Positions 10,851-21,491 are shown, numbered from the stretch's first letter. The stretch: DNA of 64,000 nt from Gadus chalcogrammus (GCF_026213295.1 NC_079423.1:18579007-18643006), one strand, 5' to 3'. Made by a program: numbers and translations. The notes: generated by a model from the sequence alone, not told the origin.

Positions 10851-11182
10851 GTATTTCAACATTACCCTTCGAATCAATAAACACAAAACGCCATCATGGT
10901 TACTGCTCTTGTATGTTCAAATGTCCGTAAAACAAGGACCGATAATAACCGCCAGCTACCATGCGCTGTAACCTTACCATAGTTACATGGATTACACTAC
11001 TTACATAAACTAATGCACAGACACACAGATTGTTACAGAATGACACCCCTCTCATTACCCATTTCCTCTACCCCACCGTAGCCAGCCAGTCACATTGAGT
11101 TTAAATCTCCTTACCTTTTCCAAATGTTCACCATTTTGCAAAGTTTGGAAAAATAACCACAATCAACGAGATCTAGATGTAG

Positions 11183-11265
11183 TGTCAGAAGTGGGATTCG
11201 AACACTCTCCTCCAGAGGAGACTACGACCTTAACGCAGCTCCTTAGACCGCGCGGCCATCCTGAC
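11183..11265 (-). pseudogene. tRNA-Leu-like copy with anticodon AAG
   Basis: Same anticodon change as the copy at 7648 (CCTTAACG on the plus strand), with a damaged T arm (CGAACACTCTCC) and D loop CGCGCGG. Confidence 0.75.
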
Positions 11266-11608
11266 GTATGTCAACATACCCTTCGAATCAATAAAAACAA
11301 CACACCATCATGGTTACTGCTCTCGTATGTTTAAATGTCCGTAAAACATGGACCGATAATAAATCCCAGCTACCATGCGCTGTAACTTTACCATAGTTAC
11401 ATGGGTTACACTACTTAAATAAACTAATGCACACACACGCACACAGATTGAGACAGAATGACACGCAGACACCCATCTCATTAACCACTTCCACTACCCA
11501 ACATTAGCCAGCAAGTCACTTTGAGTTTAAATCTCCTTACCTTTTCCAAATTTTCTCCATATTACTAAGTTTGAACAGATAATCACAATCAAGAAGATCC
11601 ATATAACT

Positions 11609-11691
11609 TGTCAGAAGTGGGATTCGAAACCACACCCCCATAGGACAATGCGACCTGAACGCAGCGCCTTAGACCGCTCGGCCATCCTGAC
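11609..11691 (-). pseudogene. tRNA-Leu(CAG), scrambled variable arm
   Basis: The variable arm and T stem are replaced by GAAACCACACCCCCATAGGA on the plus strand. The acceptor, D and anticodon arms are still consensus. Confidence 0.8.
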
Positions 11692-11977
11692 GTATTTCAT
11701 CAAACCCTTCGAATCAATAAACACAAAACGCCATCATGGTTACTGCTCTCGTATGTTCAAATGTCCGTAAAACATGGACCGATAATAAACCCCAGCTACC
11801 ATGCGCTGTAACCTTACCATAGTTACATGGATTACACTACTTACATAAACTAATGCACAGACACGGACGTGCACACAAAGATTGAGACAGAAAGACACCC
11901 CTCTCATTACCCATTTCCACTACCCCACCGTAGCCAGCCAGTCACTTTGAGTTTAAATCTCCTTACCTTTTCCAAAT

Positions 11978-12019
11978 GCGACCTGAACGCAGCACCTTAG
12001 ACCGCGCGGCCATCCTGAC
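11978..12019 (-). pseudogene. tRNA-Leu(CAG), 5' half only
   Basis: The spacer sequence CTTTTCCAAAT joins directly to the anticodon arm, so the variable arm, T arm and 3' acceptor strand are missing. The D loop carries CGCGCGG. Confidence 0.85.
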
Positions 12020-12220
12020 GTATGTCATCATACCCTTCGAATCAATAAAAACAACACACCATCATGGTTACTGCTCTCGTATATTCAAATGTCCGTACAA
12101 CAAGGACCGATAATAAACCCCAGCTACCATGCGCTGTAACGTTACCATAGTTACATGGATTACACTACTTACATAAACTAATGCACCGACACGGACGTGC
12201 AAACACACAGATTGAGACAG

Positions 12221-12650
12221 TGGCCCTCATTTATAAAACGAACGTAGAAATGAGCGCAAATCTGAACGCATGATTCATCTTACGATAGGACCCACGTGAG
12301 ATTTACGAAACCTTCGTATCACACCAATCCCAGCGTACGAAGGATCTTGGGGCCTCATGTACTAAGACTTGCGTGGATTTCATACTAAAACTTGGCGTAC
12401 GCCAAAACCAAGAAACTGTCTTACGCACAAATAAATTCAGATGTATCAAAGTGTGCGAACGCATGGATCCAAGCACGTTTCTTTTGTACATCTCAATCCA
12501 CGTGGAATTGAGCGCACATGCCGAGGTGCCAAACTCCTCCCTGTCCACGCCCTCATTTGAATATGCAATTTCATTTAAATAGGCCTCTGGACCTGAGATT
12601 CACCTCGTAATCCGATCACCTGGCACCATGAACAGAGGCAAAAAACGAAA
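12221..12650 (+). mobile_element. Left-end fragment of the Harbinger nest (duplicated copy)
   Basis: Nearly identical to 14470-14899: outer terminus TGGCCCTCATTTAT, the inner-element terminus GGGGCCTCATGTACTAAG, and the first codons of the Myb-like gene. It stops abruptly after AAAAACGAAAC and continues as tRNA 5'-end sequence. The break is a tandem-duplication junction, not a transposon end. Confidence 0.88.
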
Positions 12651-12675
12651 CCTTAGACCGCTCGGCCATCTTGAC
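12651..12675 (-). pseudogene. tRNA-Leu 5'-end fragment at duplication junction
   Basis: Only the D arm and 5' acceptor strand remain, fused to the truncated Harbinger fragment. The downstream sequence matches that following the copy at 10768 (shared CCATCTTGAC), which identifies the source of the duplication. Confidence 0.85.
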
Positions 12676-13007
12676 GTATTTCAACATTACCCTTCGAATC
12701 AATAAACACAAAACGCCATCATGGTTACTGCTCTTGTATGTTCAAATGTCCGTAAAACAAGGACCGATAATAACCGCCAGCTACCATGCGCTGTAACCTT
12801 ACCATAGTTACATGGATTACACTACTTACATAAACTAATGCACAGACACACAGATTGTTACAGAATGACACCCCTCTCATTACCCATTTCCTCTACCCCA
12901 CCGTAGCCAGCCAGTCACATTGAGTTTAAATCTCCTTACCTTTTCCAAATGTTCACCACTTTGCAAAGTTTGGAGAAATAACCACAATCAACGAGATCTA
13001 GATGTAG

Positions 13008-13090
13008 TGTCAGAAGTGGGATTCGAACACTCTCCTCCAGAGGAGACTACGACCTTAACGCAGCTCCTTAGACCGCGCGGCCATCCTGAC
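13008..13090 (-). pseudogene. tRNA-Leu-like copy with anticodon AAG
   Basis: Duplicate of the copy at 11183, offset exactly 1,825 bp, with the same anticodon and T-arm changes. Confidence 0.75.
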
Positions 13091-13433
13091 GTATGTCAAC
13101 ATACCCTTCGAATCAATAAAAACAACACACCATCATGGTTACTGCTCTCGTATGTTTAAATGTCCGTAAAACATGGACCGATAATAAACCCCAGCTACCA
13201 TGCGCTGTAACTTTACCATAGTTACATGGGTTACACTACTTAAATAAACTAATGCACACGCACGCACACAGATTGAGACAGAATGACACGCAGACACCCA
13301 TCTCATTAACCACTTCCACTACCCAACATTAGCCAGCAAGTCACTTTGAGTTTAAATCTCCTTACCTTTTCCAAATTTTCTCCATATTACTAAGTTTGAA
13401 CAGATAATCACAATCAAGAAGATCCATATAACT

Positions 13434-13516
13434 TGTCAGAAGTGGGATTCGAAAGCACACCCCCATAGGACAATGCGACCTGAACGCAGCGCCTTAGACC
13501 GCTCGGCCATCCTGAC
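13434..13516 (-). pseudogene. tRNA-Leu(CAG), scrambled variable arm
   Basis: Duplicate of the copy at 11609, offset 1,825 bp, with one further change (GAAAGCACAC). Confidence 0.8.
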
Positions 13517-13857
13517 GTATTTCATCAAACCCTTCGAATCAATAAACACAAAACGCCATCATGGTTACTGCTCTCGTATGTTCAAATGTCCGTAAAACAT
13601 GGACCGATAATAAACCCCAGCTACCATGCGCTGTAACGTTACCATAGTTACATGGGTTACACTACTTAAATAAACGAATGCACACGCACGCACACAGATT
13701 GAGACAGAATGACACGCAGACACCCATCTCATTAACCACTTACTACCCAACATTAGCCAGCAAGTCACTTTGAGTTTAAATCTCCTTACCTTTTCCAAAT
13801 TTTCTCCATATTGCTAAGTTTGAACAGATAATCACAATCAACAAGATCCATATAACT

Positions 13858-13940
13858 TGTCAGAAGTGGGATTCGAAACCACACCCCCATAGGACAATGC
13901 GACCTGAACGCAGCGCCTTAGACCGCTCGGCCATCCTGAC
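13858..13940 (-). pseudogene. tRNA-Leu(CAG), scrambled variable arm, extra unit
   Basis: Same lesion as 13434. This unit is an additional 424-bp repeat present only in the second block, so the later offsets become 2,249 bp. Confidence 0.8.
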
Positions 13941-14226
13941 GTATTTCATCAAACCCTTCGAATCAATAAACACAAAACGCCATCATGGTTACTGCTCTCG
14001 TATGTTCAAATGTCCGTAAAACATGGACCGATAATAAACCCCAGCTACCATGCGCTGTAACCTTACCATAGTTACATGGATTACACTACTTACATAAACT
14101 AATGCACAGACACGGACGTGCACACAAAGATTGAGACAGAAAGACACCCCTCTCATTACCCATTTCCACTACCCCACCGTAGCCAGCCAGTCACTTTGAG
14201 TTTAAATCTCCTTACCTTTTCCAAAT

Positions 14227-14268
14227 GCGACCTGAACGCAGCACCTTAGACCGCGCGGCCATCCTGAC
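14227..14268 (-). pseudogene. tRNA-Leu(CAG), 5' half only
   Basis: Duplicate of 11978-12019 at an offset of 2,249 bp, with the same junction to the spacer. Confidence 0.85.
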
Positions 14269-14876
14269 GTATGTCATCATACCCTTCGAATCAATAAAAA
14301 CAACACACCATCATGGTTACTGCTCTCGTATATTCAAATGTCCGTACAACAAGGACCGATAATAAACCCCAGCTACCATGCGCTGTAACGTTACCATAGT
14401 TACATGGATTACACTACTTACATAAACTAATGCACCGACACGGACGTGCAAACACACAGATTGAGACAGTGGCCCTCATTTATCAAACGAACGTAGAAAT
14501 GAGCGCAAATCTGAACGCATGATTCATCTTACGATAGGACCCACGTGAGATTTACGAAACCTTCGTATCACACCAATCCCAGCGTACGAAGGATCTTGGG
14601 GCCTCATGTACTAAGACTTGCGTGGATTTCATACTAAAACTTGGCGTACGCCAAAACCAAGAAACTGTCTTACGCACAAATAAATTCAGATGTATCAAAG
14701 TGTGCGAACGCATGGATCCAAGCACGTTTCTTTTGTACATCTCAATCCACGTGGAATTGAGCGCACATGCCGAGGTGCCAAACTCCTCCCTGTCCACGCC
14801 CTCATTTGAATATGCAATTTCATTTAAATAGGCCTCTGGACCTGAGATTCACCTCGTAATCCGATCACCTGGCACC

Positions 14877-15515
14877 ATGAACAGAGGCAAAAAACGAAAC
14901 TTCACGGAGTCTGAGCTCGAGATTTTGCTCCACGAGGTAGAAATGCGCAAGCATATGCTATTTGGAACCCTGTCAACAGGGATAAATGCAAAACAAAAGA
15001 GAAGTGAGTGGGAGAGTGTTTGCGAGGCCGTCAATGCAGTGGGGTCTCAGCAGCGCACACACTCTGAAATTAAAAAGAAGTGGTCAGACCCCAAGGTGGA
15101 GGTGAAGCGGAGGGTTTCTGCCCATCGCCGAAGCGTGACCGCAACAGGTGGGGGGACGGGAGTGGGGGAACTCTCCCCCTTCGATTTGAGAGTGGCCGCT
15201 TTGATCGGTGACACGGCTCTCACCGGAGTGGTGGGAGCCCATGAAGGGGACACCGATCATCCCCACGGTAAATATGCTGAAGTCATAAATGCTGTAATTA
15301 TACTGGTCAATTGGCTGCTTGCAATACACATAAGTCGTGCGTAAAGATGCCAGGATATTAAAGACTTTGACTCGTGTTTATTAACTTACATTTTTTATTT
15401 TTGAATAGACAAGCAAGGAGAGGGCACGGATTGCTCCGTCGGCCCTGGCGTCTCCTCCGTCGGCCCCGGCGTCTCCTCCGTCGGCCCCGGCGTCTCCAGC
15501 GCCCTTCGGATTTGA
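14877..15515 (+). CDS. Harbinger Myb/SANT-like DNA-binding protein (two exons)
   Basis: Exon 1 is 14877-15267 and a GT-AG intron spans 15268-15408 (donor GGTAAAT, acceptor TTGAATAG). Exon 2 is 15409-15515, ending in TGA; the total is about 165 aa. This gene model is my inference from splice signals. Residues 1-75 form a trihelix/Myb-type domain with the family pattern: FTESELEILLHEVE, then KRSEWESVCEAVNAV, then EIKKKWSD. Exon 2 holds three copies of a 21-bp repeat coding SVGPGVS. Such proteins bind Harbinger ends and carry the transposase into the nucleus. The frame is intact apart from the need to splice. The methionine at 14877 fits because the domain begins immediately after it. A 5' fragment of the same gene lies at 12628-12650. 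Confidence 0.75.
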
Positions 15516-15639
15516 CCATTTGCGATGTCCTCTAACAACGCTAACGCAGCCATTCTTAAAACAATTTTCTTCATCCATTGCGCATGCTTTTATAGCCACC
15601 CATATAATTGCAAGGTGTGTTAATTGTTCATTAGTGTGT

Positions 15640-16035
15640 CTCTCCTTTTTCCATCAAAAAGATAATGCGCTTTAAAATGATGCGCATCAAAAGTTAGTGC
15701 GACATATGTGATGGAAAAAGGGTTATATCGCTCTAACGCCGATTTTGTCGCACTAAGTTAATTCGCTCTGCAGAGGTGGTTTTGGGAAAGTTCTAGCGAC
15801 ATAAAAGTAATGGAAAACGGCTGAAGCGATATAGAATGTCGCGCATGCGCATTGACAACGGAAAATCATCTAGCGGGTTAGAAAAATGCGCTTCAACACG
15901 GGGCATTGTGACACAATTTTAATTCGCTATAATCATTCTGTCGATGGAAAACCGTTTAGGCGCTTCTTATGTCGCTACAAATTAATTCGCTTTAAGAGTT
16001 AATTCGCTTAAAAATCTGATCGAAAAAGGACTTCT
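15640..16035. repeat. Possible MITE with repeated TTAATTCGCT and ATGGAAAA motifs
   Basis: Within the inner Harbinger element this stretch starts with CTCCTTTTTCCATCAAAAAG and ends with a loosely inverted GATCGAAAAAGGA. TTAATTCGCT recurs four times and a GATGGAAAA-like motif about four times. No coding sequence is visible. It may be a nested MITE, but I could not find a clear target duplication. Confidence 0.4.
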
Positions 16036-16369
16036 GATGTGCATATCACTCTGATGAGTCATTGTTTTCACCTTTTTTCCCAGTTTCCCAGCGTCACCTC
16101 TAAGTGTCGCCAAAGGAACAATAGCTGTAGAAACGTGCGTACGAGCTGGCGTGGGGACCGCACATTTTTACGGTCATTTCACGTTTTGTACATCTGAACG
16201 TGAGCGTGGAAAAGGACGTACGCCACGTTTTTGTGCGTACGCAACCTTAGTACATGAGGCCCCTGGTGTTGATAAATACGGCGGCTGAGATTGATCGTAA
16301 TGAACGTGATACGCCCATATAAAAGCACGTCTTCAGAAGTCTCGCCCCCAACTTTTACGACATGGAGAA

Positions 16370-16793
16370 ACGTCCAACGGTAAAATAGAGGAATTTTTCC
16401 GAGACCCAAATGGAGACGCTCGGGTCACTGGTGGATGCGAACCGTCTGGTTTTATTTGGTAGCCTAAAAGCTGGCATTAAAGGCCAGCAAAAGAATGCTA
16501 TATGGAAGGAAATAACTGTTGCAGTGAATATTGTTTCCAATGTTCGTCGGGCTACGGAAGAGGTTTGTTAATTAAATTAATTAAATAATAAATTAAATGT
16601 ACAACTTCTGTTATCCAGCTTAAAACATTTCACATATATGCTATTGTTTGCATTCCGTTAAAGTTATTTAATTCCGAATAAGGTGAAGAAAAAATGGTCC
16701 GACATGAAGCTCATCACCAAAAAACGTGTTGCGGCTGTGAAGCCGGCCAAGCAAGAAACGGGAGGAGGCCGGTGCAGTGCGACTGCAGCGTAA
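16370..16793 (+). pseudogene. Second Harbinger Myb-like gene (outer element), spliced
   Basis: Exon 1 runs to 16562 and encodes FSETQMETLGSLVDANRLVL, followed by a WKEITVAVN helix. A GT-AG intron (16563-16682) is followed by VKKKWSDMKLITKKRVAAV. This is the same domain order as the gene at 14877 but strongly diverged. The frame closes soon after exon 2 (TAA near 16791), and a stop interrupts the first codons upstream (MEKRPTVK then TAG), so the natural start is uncertain. It is likely the outer element's own accessory gene, decayed. Confidence 0.65.
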
Positions 16794-17359
16794 CTCACCG
16801 AGATGACTCTGACCATGTAGTGCGCCCTGATGTAGACGATGCCCAACGTTGCTATTTTGGAAAATAAAAGAATCGTGCGTGCCCCCAGGCCATCGGGCTA
16901 CCATGTTCAGGATTGACATTCTGGCATCGCAAATAATCGGAACATTAACTGAATGGTAGCTTTTGCGGTTGATGTACGCTTAATCATTAATAGATGGTGG
17001 CTTCATACGCACATGGGTACAATCAACCGCACCAATCACATTTGGAAACATAGCAATAGCATAAAAATCCCGTTTGATTCCAGTTTGCTGATCGTTAGTG
17101 TATGGAATTTAATATAACGTTCAGAGAGGGACAGTATAGCTGCCAAAACTGCTGGCATGGTTCGGATACTTGGCTGGGAAATACCAGACCTGTCCCCGAT
17201 CTCCCGCTGAAAGGTCCCGGTGGCCAAAAACCCCAAGGTAGAGCACACCTGCACTGGCACAGGTATTGCGTTTAGACGCCTAGTTTCTCGCCTTAACTGT
17301 GGCTCCAAAGCATTGCATAGCTCCATTAGGAGATGCCTTGGGAGACGAAAACGACTCAA
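16668..17359 (-). pseudogene. HARBI1-like Harbinger transposase remnant
   Basis: The minus strand from 17359 reads FRLPRHLLMELCNALEPQL and then GTFQREIGDRSGISQPSI, the N-terminal helix-turn-helix region of PIF/Harbinger transposases. A frameshift near 17090 is followed by IGAVDCTHV (first catalytic Asp), an in-frame TAA, then ARWPGGTHDSFIF (second catalytic Asp). The reading frame is lost after about 16800 and no third acidic residue is visible. The gene is dead through at least one frameshift and one stop. Confidence 0.82.
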
Positions 17360-17923
17360 GAGCCATTCATCGCTCTCGAAAAACTCTCTCTCGTCTTAGA
17401 CGCGCGTTGAGGTCCTCTAACAGCCAGATCTGCCATTGCTGCGACTCGACCACCTATTTGGCAAAGCTCCTGTTTATATAGACAGCTGAATAAACATTTC
17501 ACCTGTCACATTCTAATTATTTTCATAGCAATACTGTTTTTAATTAGGGCTGACTTGTTTGTAATTGTTTGAACGGCTGGGCTAATTCCAATTTATTTAG
17601 TAATTAATACAGATGTGCAACATGGGCTACTTGTGCTGCTCTATTCATCAGTGAAATACCCGTGTGTTGCGCCAAAAAAACTTGCGTACACGAGCTCAGA
17701 CCTGACGTGAGATTTCATCGCAGCCTGCGCTCACGTTCAAATTGATAAATGCCAAGCTCAACGTTGAAATGAGCGTAGGCTAGATCCATTTTACGCACGT
17801 TTTCTGTCGTACGCTCGTTTGATAAATGATGGCCATTGAGTTTAAATCTCCATACCTTTTCCAAATGTTCTCCATATTACAAAGTTTGAACAGATAATCA
17901 CAATCAACGAGATCCAAATGTAA

Positions 17924-18006
17924 TGTCAGAAGTGGGATTCGAACCCACGCCTCCAGGGGAGACTGCGACCTGAACGCAGCGCCTTAGACCGCTCGGCCAT
18001 CCTGAC
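17924..18006 (-). tRNA. tRNA-Leu (anticodon CAG)
   Basis: Complete 83-nt body with the canonical AGGGGAG variable arm also seen at 5571. All stems pair and the A and B boxes are intact. The 3' flank has only TTT close to the gene. Confidence 0.93.
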
Positions 18007-18325
18007 GTATTTCATCAGACCTTTCGAATCAATCAACACAAAACGCCATCATGGTTACTGCTCTCGTATGTTCAAATGTCCGTAAAAGAAGGACCGATAT
18101 TAATAAACCCCAGCTACCATGCGCTGTAGCCTTACCATAGTTACATGGATTACACTACTTACATAAACGAATGCACAGACACAATGACACCCCTCTCATT
18201 ACCCATTTCCTCTACCCCACCGTAGCCAGCCAGTCACTTTGAGTTTAAATCTCCTTAACTTTACAAATGTTCTCCATTTTACAAAGATTGAACAGATAAT
18301 CACAATAATCGAGATCTAGATGTAG

Positions 18326-18408
18326 TGTCAGAAGTGGGATTCGAACCCGGGCCTCTAGAGGAGACTGCGACCTGAACGCAGCACCGTAGACCACGCGGCC
18401 ATCCTGAC
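18326..18408 (-). pseudogene. tRNA-Leu(CAG), degenerate
   Basis: Changes in the T stem (CGAACCCGGGCC), variable arm (CTCTAGAGG) and D arm (CCGTAGACCACGC). Confidence 0.8.
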
Positions 18409-18743
18409 GTATTTCATCACACCCTTCGAATCAATAAAAACAACACACCATCAAGGTTACTGCTCTCGTATGTTTAAATGTCCGTAAAACAAGGACCGAT
18501 AATAAACCCGAGCTACCATGCGCTGTAACGTTACCATAGTTACATGGGATACACTAATTACATAAACTAATGCACACACACGCACACAGATTGAGACAGA
18601 GAGACACTCCTCTCATTTCCAATTTCCACTACCCCACCGTAGCCAGCCAGTCACTTTGAGTCTAAAACTCCTTACCTTTTCCAAATGTTCCCCATATTAC
18701 AAAGTTTGAACAGATAATCACAATCAACAAGATCCAATTGTAT

Positions 18744-18840
18744 TGTCAGAAGTGGGATTCGAACCCACGCCTATAGAGGAGACACCTCCAGAGGTAAATA
18801 CGACCTGAACGCGGCGCCTTAGACTGCTCGGCCATCCAGA
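18744..18840 (-). pseudogene. tRNA-Leu(CAG) with internal duplication
   Basis: The variable-arm region is expanded by a short local duplication (CTATAGAGGAGACACCTCCA on the plus strand). Further changes affect the anticodon and acceptor arms. The body is about 97 bp. Confidence 0.8.
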
Positions 18841-18931
18841 AGAATTTCATATTGCTGTTAGAATCAAGAAACACATTACACCATCATGGTTAAACTGCTC
18901 TTGTGTGTTCAAATGTCCGTAAAGAGACTGA

Positions 18932-19449
18932 AGGCCGATTTAGGGTTGTTTTAGACGCAGAGACGTAAGCACGTAATTTACACAAGGGACTTGTTTTAGA
19001 CAAGTTTTGATTTACGGTTCCTTTAAGATTCCTTAAGGATTGCGCGTGTTGCAAGGGGATTCTCCGCCAGAACAGTAGGGGGAGCAACGAACGAATCTGT
19101 GGGCGTGGAAGTGGAAATCGCTGGCTTGTTTCTATTTATAATTATCATAATTCGTTCTTGTGTTTTCTTCTTCTCCTTCTTCAAAATTCTTCATTCGCTT
19201 CTGTCACGGCCTTTTAAAAATGGCGCTATTATGCTGTAAAACCGGAAATGTGAGACTCCTGAAAGGATGTGGTTAGCTGGCCAATCACAATCTTTGCGAG
19301 CTGCGTAGGGCCGTAGTGTTTTAGTCGCATAGTCAGGAATTTTGGCCGACGCACTTAAGCACGTAAGGGGGGATATTTTACCGCGCAAGGGGGGGTTATG
19401 TATCTTACGTGCTTACGCGTTACGTCTAAAACAGAGCATATATCGGCCT
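18932..19449. mobile_element. Harbinger-like MITE, 518 bp, TGA target duplication
   Basis: Ends AGGCCGATTTAGGG and, inverted, AGGCCGATATATGC continue into a ~45-bp imperfect inverted repeat containing TGTTTTAGACG and TAAGCACGTAA. Flanking TGA (18929-18931 and 19450-19452) fits a 3-bp target duplication. No transposase frame is visible. Fragments of the same family lie at 27971-28056 and from 28057. Confidence 0.75.
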
Positions 19450-19605
19450 TGAGGCAGAAAGACACACAGACACCGCTATCATTACACATTTCCACTACCC
19501 CAACGTAGTTTGTCACTTTGAGTTTAAACCTCCTTACCTTTTCCAAATGTTCTCCATATTACAAAGTTTGAACAGATAATCACAATCAACGAGATCCAAT
19601 AGGCG

Positions 19606-19688
19606 TGTCAGAAGTGGGCTTCGAACCCACACCTCCAGAGGAGACTGCGACCTGAACGCAGCGCCTTAGACCGCCCGGCCATCCTGAC
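19606..19688 (-). pseudogene. tRNA-Leu(CAG), D-loop variant
   Basis: Full length with anticodon CAG. The conserved D-loop A14 is replaced (CCGCCCGGCC on the plus strand) and the T loop reads TTCGAAG. Function is doubtful. Confidence 0.65.
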
Positions 19689-19719
19689 GTATTTCATCAT
19701 ACCCTTCGAATCAATAAAC

Positions 19720-20462
19720 TAGGGCTGTCAAAATTAATGCGTTAACGCAGGGTGATTATTTTGTGGAATTAACGCGTTAATTTCTTTAACGCATTAACGC
19801 ATGCGCAAAATGACCCGCCCAATGTTTCCCACTCTGCACTTGTCGCCGCTATTTGCCGCCGCTATTTGCCGCTCTAGAGTTTTGGCTGAGACACAAGATG
19901 GATACAGAACCAAAATAAGTTGTTGGCCCTCTGGATGGAAAGTTTGAATATAAAAAAAACAAAGATGGAACACCGAAGCACTTCCAGCCTAAAATACCAT
20001 ATCAACGCTAAGCATGCGTTTGTCGGCGCTTCAAGTTCTGGGGCAAGACCAGGGGGCTTGCTTCAGACAACGCTCACGAAGGCCGTGCATTAAGTAAGTC
20101 TTTTTCTGAGAACTTGACCCAAAAAATTGCCAAATGGATTGCAAAAGACAGTCGGCTGATTAATATTGTCGAGGACAAGGGCCTCGCGGAAGTGTTACAA
20201 GTTGCTTCACGCGACGCATTCTACAAGCCACCGTCAAGAGGCACAGTAATGACTAAAATCCACGACCTCTACAAAACGGAAAAGAAAAAGAAAGAAGAGG
20301 ATTTGGCTGTAGCTGACTATGTCGCCCTCGCAGGAGACCACTGGACCTCTGTGAGTAACAACAATTACCTGGGTGTAACTGCACATCGTATCACTAAAAC
20401 ATGGGAACTGAAGTCGTTTGCACTAACTACAATGAAAACAGAAGAGCGTCACTTTGCAGAAG
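19720..20462 (+). pseudogene. hAT transposase (ZBED-like), 5' part
   Basis: The left terminus TAGGGCTGTCAAAATTAATG opens a hAT-type element. Around 19964-20083 is the His part of a BED zinc finger (SSLKYHINAKHAFVG), ending at a stop. An open frame at 20114-20462 then gives the transposase N-terminal core, with KIAKWIAKDSRLINIVEDKG and the first catalytic-region motif LAGDHWTS. The Cys part of the finger is not recognisable. The gene is cut at 20463 by an LTR retroelement and resumes near 24545. Confidence 0.82.
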
Positions 20463-20850
20463 TGTTACGACCCCTCCCTTTCGGCAGCTGATTACTTCCT
20501 GCAGGAGTTGGCTGAAAGGGAGGGTCGTTAGGGCAAGTTGCTCACACCTGGCTAGGCCTCTACCCAAGGTGATATAAGCCAGCCTGGTCTCATTGTCTCT
20601 CTCTCCCCTAGGCTCCACGCTGCTACAGGTTGTTGGTTCTTGGTTCTTTTGTTGGCTTCCTTTTACACTCAACAGCAGCACACACGTCTCACTCATCCAT
20701 GCACTACATTCACCACTGATGCCACTACTCTCCACACCTCATGCTATTGGTAGATACGATTGTTTAAGTTATAATAAAACCTTTTCATTTATCACTTTCA
20801 ACCTGACTTGTCTCCCCTCCTTGTCACATATGCTGAGCCAGTTTGTGACA
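20463..20850 (+). mobile_element. 5' LTR of a retroelement
   Basis: The 388-bp segment begins TGTTACGA and ends TTTGTGACA, the TG...CA form of LTRs. It holds a TATA-like GATATAAG near 20570 and AATAAAA near 20772. A primer-binding site follows two bases later. Its insertion point lies inside the hAT transposase frame. No 3' LTR is visible in the window. Confidence 0.82.
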
Positions 20851-20852
20851 AG

Positions 20853-20870
20853 TGGGGGCTCGTCCGGGAT
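20853..20870 (+). other. Primer-binding site for tRNA-Pro
   Basis: TGGGGGCTCGTCCGGGAT is an 18-nt match to the 3' end of tRNA-Pro, the primer used by several vertebrate retroelements. It places the 5' LTR boundary. Confidence 0.88.
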
Positions 20871-21491
20871 CAATTTACTAGGATTAAAATAGCTTGAATT
20901 TTGACTACTGGTAAATTGGCCCGGTTTAGGTTGGTGTGTGCTTCCTCCTCTTGCAGACAATGGTTTTTGGTTTGCTTTGTTGGAGTGTACACTACTTGTT
21001 GTTGGACATGGCTGACTGTGCTGTGGTTAATCATCAACTGTTCTGGGAGGGGAAATGTCAGGTTGTTGTCGGTGCTGGTTATTTCTTGTAGGAAATTAAA
21101 GGAGAGGTATTTGGTCCATTTCTGTTTGTGGTGAAGGTGATTAGATTTGACTGGGGCTTTGCGGTTAGCCCTACCTGGGGTATGTTGGTATCTGTTGGAG
21201 CAGGAGTTTCTACCCCCTGTTAGGTTTGGTAGCGGGTTCCTCTAGGGGACTCGTGGTGATCAATTTAGGTGGCGGCGAAGGTGGGTAGAGCTATTAGCTC
21301 GGGAGCACCTCTAGGGTTGGGAGAGGGTTTCCAGTCCTCTGGTTGCCTTCTTCACACCGCTGGTTTCGCGTGCATAAGTACCCCCCACCATTAACTACAC
21401 GAAGACTAGGGCAAGTTAGTTAGCTAGTTTTAATGGTTGTAGTTAACATCAGGATAGGGGTGGGGCTCCTGTTCATCTGTTACCTCAGGTT

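Larger units (their letters stand above)
14598..16263 (+). mobile_element. Inner Harbinger-like element with Myb-like gene
   Basis: The termini GGGGCCTCATGTACTAAG and CTTAGTACATGAGGCCCC are perfect 18-bp inverted repeats. The element carries a two-exon Myb/SANT-like gene but no visible transposase, so it would need one in trans. It also contains a repeat-rich block at 15640-16035. The target duplication is unclear. Confidence 0.85.
14470..17835. mobile_element. Outer Harbinger/PIF element
   Basis: The left end TGGCCCTCATTTATCAAACG and the right end, read inverted, TGGCCATCATTTATCAAACG match at 19 of 20 positions. Inside are a plus-strand Myb-like gene (16370-16793) and a convergent minus-strand HARBI1-like transposase remnant (17359-16668), the two-gene layout of Harbinger elements. 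A second element (14598-16263) is inserted near its left end. The flanks come from different positions of the tRNA unit (GATTGAGACAG and TTGAGTTTAAAT), so no clean target duplication is seen and array sequence was lost. Confidence 0.85.

Noticed and set aside
14470..17835. Clean 3-bp target duplication for the outer Harbinger element
   Set aside because: Flanks derive from different positions in the tRNA unit, so adjacent sequence was lost.
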